64,000 nt of DNA from Actinomadura meyerae (GCF_900188445.1 NZ_FZOR01000003.1:124001-188000); one strand, 5' to 3'; positions 30,137-38,666 are shown, counted from the first letter of the stretch. Program-made: numbers and translations. The notes: generated by a model not told the origin, from the sequence alone.

Positions 30137-30163
30137 GTTTCGTGCGTGTTTCTAATTCCTCAC
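30137..30163 (-). promoter_or_regulatory. GlnR-like box upstream of amtB
   Basis: Read on the minus strand the site is GTGAG, six bases, GAAAC, six bases, GAAAC, so three half-sites keep an exact 11-base period. This matches the GTnAC-n6-GnAAC pattern of actinobacterial GlnR boxes, with one mismatch (G for C) in the first half-site. It lies about 115-140 bases upstream of amtB. In Streptomyces coelicolor GlnR activates the same operon under nitrogen limitation; direct binding here is inferred. Confidence 0.6.
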
Positions 30164-30193
30164 ATGTCGTTTTTATCCGCTTAGAGGTCTATT

Positions 30194-31342
30194 TCAGTCA
30201 CCCAGGATCGCGTCCACGAACGCCTCCGGCTCGAACGGCGCCAGGTCGTCCGGGCCCTCCCCCAGCCCGACCAGCTTCACCGGCACGCCCAGCTCCCGCT
30301 GCACCTGCACGACGATCCCGCCCTTCGCGGTGCCGTCCAGTTTCGTCAGCACGACGCCCGTGATGTTCACGACCTCCGCGAACACCCGCGCCTGCTGCAT
30401 GCCGTTCTGACCGGTCGTCGCGTCCAGCACCAGCAGGACCTCGTCCACCGCGGCCTGCTTCTCCACCACCCGCTTGACCTTGCCCAGCTCGTCCATCAGC
30501 CCGGTCTTGGTGTGCAGCCGGCCCGCCGTGTCGATGATCACCACGTTGACCTTCGACTCGATGCCCTGCTTCACCGCGTCGAACGCGACACTCGCCGGAT
30601 CCGCCCCCTCGTCCCGGCGGACGACCTGCGCCCCGACCCGCGTCCCCCACGTCTCCAGCTGGTCCGCCGCGGCCGCGCGGAACGTGTCCGCCGCCCCCAG
30701 CACCACCGTGTTGCCGTCCCCGACCAGCACCCGGCCGAGCTTGCCGCACGTCGTCGTCTTGCCCGTGCCGTTCACACCGACGACCATCAGCACCGCCGGA
30801 CGGTCACCGTGCCCCTCCGTGCGCAGCGACCGGTCGAAATCCGGGCCGATCTGCTTGACCAGCTCCTCCTTCAGCAGCGCCCGGACCTCCTCGGGACTGC
30901 GCGTCCCCAGCACCTGCACCCGCGTCCGCAGATCATCGGTGACCTGCCGGGCCACCGCCGCCCCCATGTCGGCGGTGATGAGCGTGTCCTCGATCTCCTC
31001 CCAGGCGTCGTCGTCGAGCGTGTCACGCGACAGCAGCCCGAGAAGCGTCTTCCCGAACGTGTTCTGCGAACGCGCCAGCCGCGCCCGCAGCCGCACCAGA
31101 CGCCCCGCCCCCGGCGGCGGCTTCTCGATCTCGATCGTGGGACGCGGAGCCGGCACCTCCGTCGGAGGCGCCTCCTCCACCACGGGCGCCCCCGCCTCAT
31201 CGACGGCCGTCGCGCCGCCGGTGCGTTCCGTCGGGCGCTCCACCGGCGGGCGCGGGCGGGTACGGCGGGGCCTCAGCAGCGTGATGCCGCCGACGATCAG
31301 AGCGACGGCGGCCAGCGCGGCGATGACGATCAGATATTCCAT
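30194..31342 (-). CDS. ftsY: SRP receptor FtsY
   Basis: FtsY docks SRP-ribosome complexes at the membrane. The 382-residue protein has an N-terminal membrane helix (MEYLIVIAALAAVALIVGGI) characteristic of actinobacterial FtsY, a Pro/Glu/Thr-rich linker, the N-domain (SQNTFGKTLLGLLSRDTLDDDAWEEIEDTLI) and the G-domain with VVGVNGTGKTTTCGKLGRVL, ADTFRAAAADQLETW, IIDTAGRLHTK, TKLDGTAKGG and VGLGEGPDDLAPF. ATG at 31342 marks the membrane-helix start; in-frame sequence further upstream runs into a non-coding repeat and is rejected. Confidence 0.95.
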   Translation of the reverse strand: MEYLIVIAALAAVALIVGGITLLRPRRTRPRPPVERPTERTGGATAVDEAGAPVVEEAPPTEVPAPRPTIEIEKPPPGAGRLVRLRARLARSQNTFGKTLLGLLSRDTLDDDAWEEIEDTLITADMGAAVARQVTDDLRTRVQVLGTRSPEEVRALLKEELVKQIGPDFDRSLRTEGHGDRPAVLMVVGVNGTGKTTTCGKLGRVLVGDGNTVVLGAADTFRAAAADQLETWGTRVGAQVVRRDEGADPASVAFDAVKQGIESKVNVVIIDTAGRLHTKTGLMDELGKVKRVVEKQAAVDEVLLVLDATTGQNGMQQARVFAEVVNITGVVLTKLDGTAKGGIVVQVQRELGVPVKLVGLGEGPDDLAPFEPEAFVDAILGD

Positions 31343-31386
31343 AGCGCCCCCAAGTTTTGCAGATTCCCCCAGGGGGGCTGTGTCTA

Positions 31387-31553
31387 CCCAGGGGGGCGAC
31401 CCCCTGGAACCCCCGTCACGAGCCGGTCGATCCTCACGCCACGGTTTCGGTTGTCGTGACCGTGCGGGTCTGTGGCGTGTCGCTGCGGTCGCCCGGCTCG
31501 GCGGGTCGGGCGACCTCCGGGCGCCAGAGCGCCCTCCGGCCGCCCGACCCGTG
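31387..31553. repeat. Tandem repeat copy 1 with a long hairpin
   Basis: First copy of a repeat with a 175-base period in the 513-base gap upstream of ftsY. It begins CCCAGGGGGG and includes a 50-base hairpin at 31502-31551 with arms CGGGTCGGGCG and CGCCCGACCCG and further GGGCGC/GCGCCC pairing inside. Short open frames in it are not preserved by the differences between copies, so I treat it as non-coding. Confidence 0.8.
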
Positions 31554-31562
31554 CTGTGTTGG

Positions 31563-31728
31563 CCCAGGGGGCGACCCCCTGGAACCCCCGTTGCGAGCCG
31601 GTCGATCCTCACGCCACGGTTTCGGTTGTCGTGACCGTGCGGGTCTGTGGCGTGTCGCTGCGGTCGCCCGGCTCGGCGGGTCGTGCGACCTCCGGGCGCT
31701 AGAGCGCCCTCCGGCCGCCCGACCCGTG
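31563..31728. repeat. Tandem repeat copy 2
   Basis: Second copy, almost identical to the first over about 165 bases (a few substitutions and a one-base change in the G-run). Its hairpin is at 31677-31726 (left arm CGGGTCGTGCG with one mismatch, right arm CGCCCGACCCG). About 20 bases later (31748-31800) a degraded third copy can be followed: CCCTGGGAAACCCCG, then CCATCCTCGCGTTACGGT. Confidence 0.8.
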
Positions 31729-31855
31729 GTGGTGGTTCAGGAAGTCGATCCCCTGGGAAACCCCGCCTTTCGGCCATCCTCGCGTTACGGTCTCGCACTT
31801 GCTTCGCTTGGCTGCCGGTGACCTTGTGGTCGGGCTTTAAACGTGCGGGTGGGGG

Positions 31856-32506
31856 TCAGGGGGTGTTTGGGAGGGACGCTCGTTCGGAGGTTTCCCATTC
31901 GTCTACGTTGCGTAGGAGGGCCTCCAGGTAGGTGCGCAGGTGGGTGCGGTAGACGTCGCTGTAGGTGCGCAGGTAGGCGATCTCCCGTTCCATTGCGCGG
32001 CGTTCGTCGTCCGGTATTCGGGTCTCCTCTGTGGAGCGGACGGCCGCGTCGGCTACGGCGGCGGCCTTGCGGTGGGCGTCCTCCAGGAGGTGCTCGGCGC
32101 GGCCCTTGGCGTCCGACAGGATCGCCTCGCGGTGCAGGCGCGCCTCGTGGGCCAGCTCGCGGGTGTAGCGCTCGGCGTCCGCGACGTACAGGTCGGCGGT
32201 CTGCTGCGCCTGCGACAGGATCCGGACGGCCTGGAAGTGGGCGTCCTCGGGCGCCAGCACGCCGGAGCCGCCGCCCCTGGCCGCCTGGGCGCGCAGGCGG
32301 TTTACCTCGTCGGCGAGCGCCGCCTTGTCGGTGAAGATCTGGACGAGCTGGTCCTCGACGTAGGCGAGGAAGCCGCGGACCTGCTCCTCGTCGTAGCCGC
32401 GGCGGCCGAGGGCGGCCCGCGCGAAGACCACCGAGCGGAGCTCGCCCGGGGTCAGCCGCGTGCCGGCGGACACCACGGGAAGGTTCGGGGAGTTCAACGC
32501 GCTCAC
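31856..32506 (-). CDS. DivIVA-domain coiled-coil protein
   Basis: A 216-residue cytosolic protein. The N-terminal part has the DivIVA lipid-binding-like motif (LTPGELRSVVFARAALGRRGYDEEQVRGFLAYVEDQLVQIF), then a long alpha-helical coiled coil (about 70-200) with many Ala, Arg and Glu residues, including RILSQAQQTADLYVADAERY as in Wag31-like proteins. It is shorter than Wag31 and has a different motif at GYDEEQVRGFL. A role in polar growth or septation is inferred. GTG overlaps the flavohemoglobin stop (GTGA), so it is translationally coupled to that gene. Confidence 0.78.
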   Translation of the reverse strand: MSALNSPNLPVVSAGTRLTPGELRSVVFARAALGRRGYDEEQVRGFLAYVEDQLVQIFTDKAALADEVNRLRAQAARGGGSGVLAPEDAHFQAVRILSQAQQTADLYVADAERYTRELAHEARLHREAILSDAKGRAEHLLEDAHRKAAAVADAAVRSTEETRIPDDERRAMEREIAYLRTYSDVYRTHLRTYLEALLRNVDEWETSERASLPNTP

Positions 32507-33654
32507 CTCTGTGCGTCTGCGAAGGTTTCCAGGCGGATGCGGTCGCGGGCCACGCCGAGCCGCGCGAGCTGCTCGACGGTGTGCCCGACCATCGCGGACG
32601 GCCCGCACACGTAGGCGTCGCGGCCGTCCCAGGGGCCGTGCCTCGCCACGACGTCCGGCAGGCTGCCGTGCTCGACGTCCCCGGCGTCCGAGGAGAGGAC
32701 GGCGGAGAAGCCGTGCCCGCCGGGTTCGTCCGATACGGCGGGGACGACGGTGAGCCAGGGCAACCCGCCGGCCAGCTTGGTCAGGTCTTCCAGGTCGTAC
32801 AGGCCGTCGCGGGTGCGGGCGCCGAAGAACAGGTGCACCCGCGGCGGGGCGGGGCGCCGCGCGATCTGCTCCAGCATCGCCTTGAGCGGGGCCAGGCCCG
32901 TGCTGCCCGCCACGAGCAGCACGTCCCGCGGGGACTCCTCGTCCAGGGTGAGCGTGCCGATCGGGGCGCCCATCCGGACCCGGTCGCCGGTCTCGGTGCG
33001 GCGCACCAGGACCGGGCTCACCGGCCCGCCGTCCACCAGCCGGACGTGGAAGTCGACGGTGTGGTCGGGGCGCGACGCGTTCGCCATCGAGTAGTACCGC
33101 CAGTGCCGCAGCCGCGACGGCACCTCCAGCGCGACCGACTGGCCCGGCCGGTACGGCAGCGGCCGGTCCGGCTGGACGCGCAGGACGGCGATGTCGAACC
33201 GGCGCCGCTCGACCGCGACGACCTGGCCGTTCCACCAGGCGGGGCTGGTGAGGGCGTTCTCGTCGGCGGCCTCCAGCATCACCTTGGCGACCAGGCTGTA
33301 GGCGGCGTTCCAGTCGCCCTCGACGTCGTCGGTCCAGCCGTCGCCGGCGAAGTGCCGCAGGGTGGCGAGGAGGCTCGCGCCGACGTGCGGGTAGTGTTCG
33401 GCGACGATTCCGAACCGCCGGTGGTCGCGGCCGAGCTGCTGCAGGAACGGGACGAGGGCGGGCAGGTCATCGACCCTGGCGACGATGTGCCCGAGGGCCC
33501 GCAGCAGCTTGTCCCGCTGGCCGCTCATCCCGACGGGGAACATGTCGCGCAGGTGCGGGTTGCGGACGAACAGGTCGGAGTAGAAGAACAGGGCGACGGC
33601 GTCACCCTGCTCCGCGACCCGGTCGAAGCTGTCCTTCAGCCGCTGGGCGTCCAC
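32503..33654 (-). CDS. Flavohemoglobin-type globin/FAD/NAD(P)H reductase fusion
   Basis: A 383-residue protein with a globin domain (about 1-135), an FAD-binding barrel (about 145-245, with RHWRYYSMAN as RxYS) and an NAD(P)H domain (VLLVAGSTGLAPLKAMLEQI, then AYVCGPSAMV). The proximal haem histidine is probably H78 in LGRDHRRFGI. Such proteins use NAD(P)H to convert NO plus O2 to nitrate, or act as globin-coupled reductases. Like the upstream stand-alone globin it starts MDA-x-x-LKD, indicating duplication. The GTG start is six bases after that gene. This is the actinomycete globin-fusion subtype rather than classical Hmp. Confidence 0.87.
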   Translation of the reverse strand: MDAQRLKDSFDRVAEQGDAVALFFYSDLFVRNPHLRDMFPVGMSGQRDKLLRALGHIVARVDDLPALVPFLQQLGRDHRRFGIVAEHYPHVGASLLATLRHFAGDGWTDDVEGDWNAAYSLVAKVMLEAADENALTSPAWWNGQVVAVERRRFDIAVLRVQPDRPLPYRPGQSVALEVPSRLRHWRYYSMANASRPDHTVDFHVRLVDGGPVSPVLVRRTETGDRVRMGAPIGTLTLDEESPRDVLLVAGSTGLAPLKAMLEQIARRPAPPRVHLFFGARTRDGLYDLEDLTKLAGGLPWLTVVPAVSDEPGGHGFSAVLSSDAGDVEHGSLPDVVARHGPWDGRDAYVCGPSAMVGHTVEQLARLGVARDRIRLETFADAQR

Positions 33655-33660
33655 GGGGTA

Positions 33661-34068
33661 TCAGGAGACGGGCTCGGCGGCGGCCTCCGTCATGACCTGC
33701 GCGACCACGCCGTAGGCGGCCGTCCAGTCGCGTTCGAGGTCCGCGCTCCAGGCGGGGCCGCTGAAGTGGGCGAGGGTGGAGAGCAGGCTCGCGCCGACGG
33801 GCGCGTAGTGGTCGGCCGTGACGCCGAATCCGCCGTGCCGGCGGCCGAGGTCCCGCAGGAACGGCACCAGCGCGTCCGGGTCGTCGACCGAGGAGACGAT
33901 CTGGGACAGCGCCGCGAGCAGCACTTCGTGCTGTTTCGCCATCGACGCCGGGAACATCGACCTGAGCCGCGGCGCACGCGCGAAAAGATCGGCATAGAAA
34001 TATTCGGCGACGTCCACGCCGTTCGCGCCGACCAGGGCGAAATTGTCCTTGAGTTTCCCGGCGTCCAT
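33661..34068 (-). CDS. Stand-alone bacterial globin
   Basis: A 135-residue single-domain globin. It matches the globin domain of the next gene almost block for block: MDAGKLKDNFALV, YFYADLFARAPRLRSMFP, LVPFLRDLGRRHGGFGV (proximal H78) and ADHYAPVGASLLSTL. Likely roles are O2/NO binding or delivery to the adjacent flavohemoglobin; this is inference. GGAGG precedes the ATG at 34068. It is the first gene of a three-gene operon (globin, flavohemoglobin, DivIVA-like). An AT-rich promoter region lies upstream. Confidence 0.87.
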   Translation of the reverse strand: MDAGKLKDNFALVGANGVDVAEYFYADLFARAPRLRSMFPASMAKQHEVLLAALSQIVSSVDDPDALVPFLRDLGRRHGGFGVTADHYAPVGASLLSTLAHFSGPAWSADLERDWTAAYGVVAQVMTEAAAEPVS

Positions 34069-34392
34069 GGGCAGCACCTCCGGCGGTCCTCCGTACCGGG
34101 CGCGGATGCCCGGTGTGTGAGGGGCCGGAGAACCACGGTGCACATGGGTAGTGGACGCCCTGGAGCCGCACAAGTCCGCGAGCGTGACCGTGACGTCACC
34201 GTCCGCGCAGGCTGACCGCGCGCCTCGCATCCCACCGGCGGGAATGCATCGTAATCCTTCGGTTATTGCATGCCGAAAATAATTTTGCGCCGCCGTCCGA
34301 ATTGCGAGGGATAGGTGATGCAACGCTCCAAGCACCGGACGCGAATATTACGGCCATATGAAATCCGCATCACGCCGTTCGCGGCCGGGCGG
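34069..34392 (-). promoter_or_regulatory. AT-rich upstream region of the globin operon
   Basis: No gene is visible in these 324 bases between smc and the globin gene. The part from about 34245 to 34370 is markedly AT-rich for this genome and includes the palindrome AAAATAATTTT (34276-34286), two TGCAT repeats about 25 bases apart (GAATGCATCG and TTGCATGC) and TAATATTCGC on the minus strand. It probably holds the promoter and perhaps a redox- or NO-responsive operator; the factor cannot be named. Confidence 0.4.
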
Positions 34393-37300
34393 TCAGTCCC
34401 GCAGCCGCTGGCTGACGACCTGGGTGACGCCGTCACCGCGCATGCTGACGCCGTAGAGGGCGTCGGCGCCCTCCATGGTCCGCTTCTGGTGGGTGATGAC
34501 GATGAGCTGGGAGGACTCCCGCAGCTCCTCGAAGACGGTGATGAGCCGCTGCGTGTTGGTGTCGTCGAGCGCGGCCTCGACCTCGTCCAGGACGTAGAAC
34601 GGCGACGGGCGGGCCTTGAACACGGCGACGAGGAAGGCGATGGCGACCAGCGACCGCTCGCCGCCGGACAGCAGCGACAGCCGCTTGACCTTCTTGCCGG
34701 GCGGGCGCGCCGACACCTCGACGCCGGTGGTGAGCATGTCGTCGGGCTCGGTCAGCGACAGGCTGCCCTCGCCGCCGGGGAACAGCCGCGCGAAGATCCG
34801 CTCGAACTCGCGGGCGGTGTCGCCGTACGCGGCGGCGAACACCTCCTGGACGCGGTCGTCGACCTCCTTGACCAGGCCGAGCAGCTCCCGCTGGGTCTTC
34901 TTGAGGTCCTCCAGCTGCGAGGTGAGGAAGGCGTGCCGCTCCTCCAGCGCCGCGAACTCCTCCAGGGCGAGCGGGTTGACCTTGCCGAGCTGGTTGAGCT
35001 GCCGCTCGGCCGCCTTGGCGCGCTTCTCCTGGACGGCCCGGTCGTAGGGGACGGGCCGCGCGTCCTCACCCTTCTCCGGGTCGGGGGGCACGGGCTGGTC
35101 GGGGCCGTACTCGGCGACCAGCGATTCGACCTCCAGGCCGAACTCCTCCAGCGCCCGCTGCTCGTACTGCTCCAGCCGGAGCCGCTGCTCGGCGCGGGCG
35201 ACCTCGTTGCCGTGGACGACGTTGACGAGGCGCTCCAGGGTCGCCGACAGCTCGCGGACCTGGGTGCGGACGACCTTCAGCTCCGCCTCGCGCGCGGCCT
35301 TGGCCTGCTCGGCGGCCTCGCGGCGGCGGACGGCGGCGGCGAGGGAGTGCTCGATGCGGTCGAGGGCCGCGCGGGCGCCGCGGTGCACGGCCTTGGCGAT
35401 CCTGGCCTGCTCCTCGCGGCGGGCGCGGCGCTGCGCGGCCCGCGCGCGCTCCTCCCGCTCGCGGCGGGCGCCGCGTTCGAGGGCGTCGGCGCGTCCGGTG
35501 ATGGCCTGCACCCGCTCCTCGGCGGTGCGCACCGCCAGCCGCGACTCCATCTCGGCGGACCGCAGCGCCTGCGCGCGGGCCTGCAGCTCGTCGCGCGCGT
35601 CGGTGTCGTGCCCGGCCTCGTCGGCGACCTCCGCGGCCTCCTCCGACTCGGCCAGCCGCATCGTCAGCTCCTCGGCCGCCTGGGTGTCGCGCTCCAGCGA
35701 CTCGGTGGCCGCGTCCAGCGCCTTGGTGAGCCGCTCCACCTCGCCGCGCGCGGCCCGGACGTCGGCCTCCAGCCGCGCGGCGCGCTTGGCCTCCTGCGCC
35801 GCCTTCGCGTCGAACTCGCGCACGCGCGCGCCGACGCGGTCAAGCTCGGCCTGCGCCTGGTTCACCCTGGCCTGGGCCTCACCGGCGGCGGCTTCCGCGG
35901 CCTCCAGCGCCATCTGGGCGGACTGCTCGCGCTCCATCGACGCCGCCAGCTCGTCGGCGGCGACCCCGGCCGCCGTCTCCGCGGCGGCCAGATCCTCGGT
36001 GGCCTGGTCGAGGGTCGCGCGCATCTGCAGCAGGCTCTGCGCACCGCTCGCGCCGCCCTGCGCCCAGTGCGCCCCGACGAGCTCGCCGTCACGGGTGACG
36101 GCGCGCAGGGACGCCTCGCGCCGGACCAGCGCGGCGGCGGACGGCACGTCGTCGACGACCACCACGTCCCGCAGGAGGTGCTCCATGGCCGGACGCACGA
36201 CCTCGGGGACGCTCACCGCGTCGATCGCGTAGTCGGCGCCCGGCACCCGCGCGGCGGGGGAAACCGCTCCCCCGCCGACGAGGAGCCCGGCGCGCCCGGC
36301 GTCGCGGGAGCGCAGCAGCGCCAGCGCGGCCTCGGCCGTGTCGAGTGAGCCGACGGCGATGGCCTCGGCGGCGTTCCCCAGGGCGGCGGCGACCGCCGTC
36401 TCGTACCCGGGCCGGACGTTCAGCAGCGACGCGACCGTGCCCAGCACGCCGTCGAGGGAGCCGTCCGCGCCGGCCGACAGCAGCGCCTCGCCGCCGTCGG
36501 CGGCGCTCGCCAGCGTCAGGTTGAGGGCCTCGATCCGCGCCTGGAGCGCCGTGACCTTCTTCTGCGCGGCCTGGTCGGCGGACCGCGCGGCGGCCACCGC
36601 GGCCCGCGCCTCCTTCAGTGCCCCGCGCGGACCGGCCACCCCGGCGCGCGCCGCCTCTGCGGCGTCCTTCGCGGTGGCGAGCGCCTCCTGCGCGGCCTCG
36701 TGCTCGGCGGCGAGCGCCGGGTCCTCGACGACCTCGGCCTCGAACGCCTCGAACTCCACCCGTGCGTCGTCGGCGCGCTGCTCGGCCTCCTCGCGCGCCT
36801 CGGCGAGCCGCCCGATCTCCGACCGGCCGGCCTGCGCCTTGCTGCGCAGCGCCTCGACCCGGCCGCGCAGCCGGGCCAGCTCCTCGCGGCGGTCGGCCGC
36901 GGCGCGCGCGGCGGCCTGCAGCCGGCGCTCCTCGGCCGCGAGGGCCTCCTCGACGCCCGTCCGCTGCTCGACGGCGTTGGCGAGGCCGTCCTGCGCCTCG
37001 TCCAGCGCGGCGCGGAGCATCTCCTCCTGCTCGCGGATCTCGGCGGCCTCGCGCTCCATGTCCTCGGGGTCGCGGCCGCGCCGCTCCTCCTCGCGCGCCT
37101 CGGCCGCGTTGCGGTGCCGCTCGGCGGCGAGGTCGGCGACGCCGCGCAGCCGCTCCTTCAGCGCCGACAGCCGGAACCAGGTGTCCTGGACGCGCGCCAG
37201 CTCGGGCGCCTGCTCGGCCTCCTCCGCCTCCAGGACGGCCTCGCGCCGCTGCGCCTCGCCGAGCGCCCGCTCCGTCTCGGTGCGGCGCTCCCGGATCGCG

Positions 37301-38046
37301 GCCTCGTCGGCGGCCTCCTGCTCCAGCCTCGTCCGCAGCGTGACGAGGTCGTCGGCGAGCAGCCGCAGCCGCGCGTCCCGCAGGTCGGCCTGGATCACCG
37401 CGGCCCGCCGCGCGATCTCGGCCTGCTTGCCGAGCGGCTTCAGCTGCCGCCGCAGCTCACCGGTGAGATCCTGGACGCGGGTCAGGTTGCCCTGCATCGC
37501 GTCCAGCTTCCGCAGCGCCTTCTCCTTGCGCTTGCGGTGCTTGAGGACGCCGGCGGCCTCCTCGATCACCGCCCGGCGCCCCTCGGGCCCCGAGTGCAGG
37601 ACGCGGTCGAGCTGCCCCTGGCCGATGATGACGTGCATCTCGCGCCCGATGCCGGAGTCCGACAGCAGCTCCTGGATGTCCAGCAGCCGGCACGAGTCGC
37701 CGTTGATCGCGTACTCGCTCGACCCGGACCGGAACATCAGCCGGCTGATCGTCACCTCGGTGTAGTCGATCGGCAGGGCCCCGTCGGCGTTGTCGATCGT
37801 CAGCACGACCTCGGCGCGCCCGAGGGGCGCCCGGTTCGCCGTCCCGGCGAAGATGACGTCCTCCATCTTGCCGCCGCGCAGCGACTTGGCGCCCTGCTCG
37901 CCCATCACCCAGGCCAGCGCGTCCACGACGTTGGACTTGCCCGACCCGTTCGGCCCCACGACGGCCGTGATCCCCGGCTCGAACTTCAGCGTGGTGGAGG
38001 ACGCGAAGGACTTGAAGCCGCGCAACGTCAAGGTCTTCAGGTACAA
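34393..38046 (-). CDS. smc: Chromosome segregation ATPase SMC
   Basis: The 1217-residue SMC ATPase is the core of condensin and organises and segregates the chromosome with ScpAB. Walker A is VVGPNGSGKSNVV (about 30-40). Two long coiled coils surround a hinge near the middle (LDGVLGTVASLLNVRPGYETAV, ALGNAAEAIAVG, DGELVGAHWAQGGASG). The C-terminal head has LLSGGERSLVAIAFLVAVF (signature) and YVLDEVEAALDDTN (Walker B and D-loop). The coiled-coil segments are rich in Ala, Glu and Arg. The start MYLKTLTLRGFKSF is canonical. A 620-base gap with no clear gene lies upstream. Confidence 0.97.
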   Translation of the reverse strand: MYLKTLTLRGFKSFASSTTLKFEPGITAVVGPNGSGKSNVVDALAWVMGEQGAKSLRGGKMEDVIFAGTANRAPLGRAEVVLTIDNADGALPIDYTEVTISRLMFRSGSSEYAINGDSCRLLDIQELLSDSGIGREMHVIIGQGQLDRVLHSGPEGRRAVIEEAAGVLKHRKRKEKALRKLDAMQGNLTRVQDLTGELRRQLKPLGKQAEIARRAAVIQADLRDARLRLLADDLVTLRTRLEQEAADEAAIRERRTETERALGEAQRREAVLEAEEAEQAPELARVQDTWFRLSALKERLRGVADLAAERHRNAAEAREEERRGRDPEDMEREAAEIREQEEMLRAALDEAQDGLANAVEQRTGVEEALAAEERRLQAAARAAADRREELARLRGRVEALRSKAQAGRSEIGRLAEAREEAEQRADDARVEFEAFEAEVVEDPALAAEHEAAQEALATAKDAAEAARAGVAGPRGALKEARAAVAAARSADQAAQKKVTALQARIEALNLTLASAADGGEALLSAGADGSLDGVLGTVASLLNVRPGYETAVAAALGNAAEAIAVGSLDTAEAALALLRSRDAGRAGLLVGGGAVSPAARVPGADYAIDAVSVPEVVRPAMEHLLRDVVVVDDVPSAAALVRREASLRAVTRDGELVGAHWAQGGASGAQSLLQMRATLDQATEDLAAAETAAGVAADELAASMEREQSAQMALEAAEAAAGEAQARVNQAQAELDRVGARVREFDAKAAQEAKRAARLEADVRAARGEVERLTKALDAATESLERDTQAAEELTMRLAESEEAAEVADEAGHDTDARDELQARAQALRSAEMESRLAVRTAEERVQAITGRADALERGARREREERARAAQRRARREEQARIAKAVHRGARAALDRIEHSLAAAVRRREAAEQAKAAREAELKVVRTQVRELSATLERLVNVVHGNEVARAEQRLRLEQYEQRALEEFGLEVESLVAEYGPDQPVPPDPEKGEDARPVPYDRAVQEKRAKAAERQLNQLGKVNPLALEEFAALEERHAFLTSQLEDLKKTQRELLGLVKEVDDRVQEVFAAAYGDTAREFERIFARLFPGGEGSLSLTEPDDMLTTGVEVSARPPGKKVKRLSLLSGGERSLVAIAFLVAVFKARPSPFYVLDEVEAALDDTNTQRLITVFEELRESSQLIVITHQKRTMEGADALYGVSMRGDGVTQVVSQRLRD

Positions 38047-38608
38047 GCGCCGTCCCTCCCCGCTCCGCGGCCAGCATCGAACGCTAGAGGCTATCGCGTA
38101 CCTGCGCCGACGGCCCCGCCGTCACGCCCCGCCGCCCGTCCGATGCCACGATTCCCGGGATCAACGCGCAAGCCCCGCTTCCGGCCACCCGCAACCCTCG
38201 AAACCTTTGCCCCATTTTGACCCCACACCCCCGCCCGCAGCGGCCCCAGTGCGGAAGCCATGCGTTCACGCGATGGCCCGCCAGACGACACCCGCACACC
38301 ATCACAACCAGCCACACCCGACCAAGAAGCGCGGGGCCATGCCTCACCCCAGGGAAATCCTGAACGAACCCTGACCACGGGGGTGGCCGTCACCTGTACC
38401 AGCGGAAACCCGCAGGATCTCGTCCGTAAGCCGAGCCTGCGGGGACCTGAGCGTTGCGATCGCGTGCGAAGCCAGGTTTCGAGCGAAGCAAGAAACCTGA
38501 TCGCGAAGCGAGCCGCCAGGCGAGCCGGAGCGATGCAGCGATCGCCGGTTCGCCCGTGGAAGGAAGGGCCCCCAGGCCCGACCGCCGAGGGCGAACCAAT
38601 AAACGCGA
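38047..38608. other. Non-coding stretch upstream of smc with inverted repeats
   Basis: About 560 bases carry no convincing gene; the few short open frames have no ribosome site or recognisable sequence. Bases 38455-38560 are unusual: motifs of the GAGCGAAGCAAG/GCGAAGCGAGC type recur, CGATCG occurs repeatedly, and AGGTTT/AAACCT arms flank GAGCGAAGCAAG. The smc promoter must lie at its left end. It might encode a structured RNA, but I could not match it to a known family. Confidence 0.5.
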
Positions 38609-38648
38609 AAACACCTTAGGGACGCCGAGGATCGGCGTCCCTGTGTTT
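38609..38648 (-). terminator. Terminator after the 65-residue coiled-coil gene
   Basis: AGGGACGCCGA (38618-38628) and TCGGCGTCCCT (38632-38642) pair perfectly around a three-base loop. Outside them AAACAC (38609-38614) can pair with GTGTTT (38643-38648) with a three-base bulge. On the minus strand the hairpin is followed by TTTTCGCGTTTATT, so it looks like a true intrinsic terminator for the gene ending at 38667. Confidence 0.8.
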
Positions 38649-38666
38649 GAGGATGATGCGCCGAGA

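Noticed and set aside
31343..31798. N-terminal extension of ftsY through the 175-bp repeat
   Set aside because: The frame stays open but the translated repeat has no similarity, and FtsY of actinobacteria begins with the membrane helix at 31342.
31472..31931. Short plus-strand open frames (MACRCGRPARR type) inside the tandem repeat
   Set aside because: They appear twice only because the DNA repeats; no ribosome site and they lie within the hairpin sequence.
38390..38614. 74-codon minus-strand open frame in the gap before smc
   Set aside because: It overlaps the region of GCGAAGC repeats, has no ribosome site, and its sequence reflects the repeats.
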